From Haplosporangium gracile (Eukaryota > Mortierellomycota > Mortierellomycetes > Mortierellales > Mortierellaceae): a stretch of DNA of 32,781 nucleotides. The stretch covers positions 1 to 32,781 of the forward strand of contig JAAAUF010000456.1 in the NCBI GenBank assembly GCA_015499985.1, in the 5' to 3' direction. Of the stretch, positions 31,867 to 32,781 are shown in pieces; within the stretch, counting starts at the first letter, position 1, and each line of letters opens with the position of its first letter. Both the position numbers and the translations under genes were made by a program. Below the pieces are notes generated by a model. It ran no database searches and was not told the origin of the DNA. It saw only the letters and a list, made by a program, of their open reading frames with translations.

Positions 31867-32454
31867 AGTTGATTTCGCATCTTTTCACGTCGCGTTTTTA
31901 ATGTTGTTCTAAGTGGCCTGGCTCTTTTGGTTCAATCTCCGCAGAATAATATCCACTCACGCGCTATTTTTTTTTTTTTTGAATTTTGTGTTAGCTCGGA
32001 CGCAGTGACAGCGGTTGCTCAAGGGACGCTATTGGGCAGACTACTGTGGTCGGCCTCCTCTGTGGACGGGTGGCAGTTTGCTGGAACTTTTTGGCATCAA
32101 ATCCAACACGATGTGCAAGCATGTTACTTGGGCCAGTCTGACCACCTCCCACCGCCACCGCCACTGCCACGTTCTTCTCAATAGAAGAAAAGGCAGACAG
32201 ATATAGGATGGAAATATCAAATAAAAATGTCGCACGCTGATTTCATTACGTGGTCGATCAGTCACTTGACCTACATCTGTTCTCTTCGTTTCCTGTTTCT
32301 CTTCCCTTCCCGTCAACCTCGACGTCAACTGCCGCCGCATTTCTCTCTTTCTCTATCCGCTTCACTCCTTTCTCTTCTTTTCGCAACGTCAATACACTAT
32401 TCTTCTTTGTCTTTTCTTTCTCTACTTTTTCTTATACTTTTTTTCTCCACAGAC
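31867..32454 (+). other. Spacer before the F-box fragment
   Basis: This may include a further exon of the broken locus: after the GTAAGT at 31864, acceptors near 31945 and 31993 are followed by an open frame ending at 32184 (LLGRLLWSASSVDGWQFAG), with no known domain. From about 32260 to 32450 the strand is strongly CT-rich and ends in CTCCACAG two bases before the F-box ATG, so a leader intron is possible. Confidence 0.4.
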
Positions 32455-32781
32455 ATGAATACCTCTCCAGAAATCCTTGCTCATATCGGCTCTTTCGTTG
32501 ACGCCGAGTCCTGCCTGGCTTGCGTTTTTGTTTCACGTTTGTGGACCAGCATCTCACACCCTGCCTTTGGCACGCCGTTAACATCTCCGAGCAGGCTTGG
32601 TCCCGTCTTTTCACGATCCCTCGCTCGTAATCAAGGCCACCAAGCCACCAGCAACATCTCGTCAGCAATCTGATCAAGAAGCATGGATCAAGACATCATT
32701 GCTCGGGATGTACACGTATTTGATTTGAGTACAGTCGAAAGTGGTTTTTAGATACGCTTTTACTAGCAAAAATGTATCCAA
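32455..32781 (+). pseudogene. F-box protein fragment with frameshifts (runs toward right edge)
   Basis: The first ~33 codons read SPEILAHIGSFVDAESCLAC then VFVSRLWTSI, a good F-box core (L/S-P-E-I-L, hydrophobic helices, VS-x-x-W), which in SCF ubiquitin ligases binds Skp1. Immediately after, the expected family continuation (TPCLWHAVNISEQAWSRLF) is found in another frame, starting at 32556. That frame hits TAA near 32630, and further family-like residues (LVSNLIKKHG) appear beyond in a displaced frame. The start frame itself stops at 32671-32673 after 72 codons. A full-length F-box/LRR protein would be several hundred residues. At least one indel is needed to explain this. It is either a pseudogene or contains sequence errors; part of the locus may lie beyond the window. 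Confidence 0.6.

Noticed and set aside
1..32781. tRNA, rRNA, CRISPR, transposon and telomere repeats
   Set aside because: No GGTTCGA-type B box in a tRNA context, no rRNA-like block, no regularly spaced repeats, no transposase or reverse transcriptase motif and no TTAGGG array was seen by eye. A software search could still find degenerate cases.

Overview
The window looks like nuclear DNA of an early-diverging, intron-rich fungus. The gene set (mitochondrial F1-beta, BFR1, RPL18, GPN3, mitochondrial ClpX), the short GT-AG introns, the codon use of the highly expressed genes and an F-box fragment at the right edge suggest a Mortierella-like member of the Mucoromycota. That placement is inference from style and gene content, not from a database search. 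No bacterial, organellar, viral or transposon gene was recognised.

Layout. Left block (1-6640): the 5' part of ATP2 (minus strand, running off the left edge) is divergent from BFR1 (plus). Their 805-bp shared promoter carries three CCAATCA boxes in ATP2 orientation and a perfect TGACGTCA. BFR1 is followed by RPL18 (plus), whose coding start lies in an exon that seems to contribute only the ATG. A gene-poor, A/T-tract-rich 4-kb stretch (6637-10614) separates RPL18 from a convergent 2-oxoglutarate/Fe(II) dioxygenase gene (minus, 10615-12317).

Middle block (12318-21349): about 9 kb without a convincing gene, lying between the divergent dioxygenase gene and a large Q-rich single-Myb/SANT regulator (plus, 21350-23866). 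This stretch holds a (CT)16 microsatellite, patches of polypurine/polypyrimidine on alternating strands, a second TGACGTCA and a 10-N assembly gap. It is best read as a long regulatory or leader region, though an undetected gene or ncRNA is possible.

Right block (23867-32781): GPN3 (minus, 4 coding exons) converges on the Myb gene and is divergent from an 8-exon mitochondrial ClpX gene. ClpX keeps an IGF-type ClpP-binding loop, lacks the zinc-binding domain and carries an odd glycine-rich pore-loop insertion. Downstream, about 2 kb of Ser/Thr/Pro-rich coding-like DNA is broken across all three frames. It is followed by an F-box fragment that is also frameshifted. Both look like decaying genes.

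Exon structures were derived by hand from splice-site consensus, reading-frame phase and recognised protein families. The six main genes other than ATP2 (partial) give complete in-frame models: BFR1 464 aa, RPL18 183 aa, dioxygenase 425 aa, Myb protein 838 aa, GPN3 275 aa, ClpX 768 aa. No tRNA, rRNA or CRISPR array was seen. No clearly novel system was found; the best leads are the ClpX variant, the decayed right-hand loci, the acidic insertion in the dioxygenase, and the unusual micro-exon structures.
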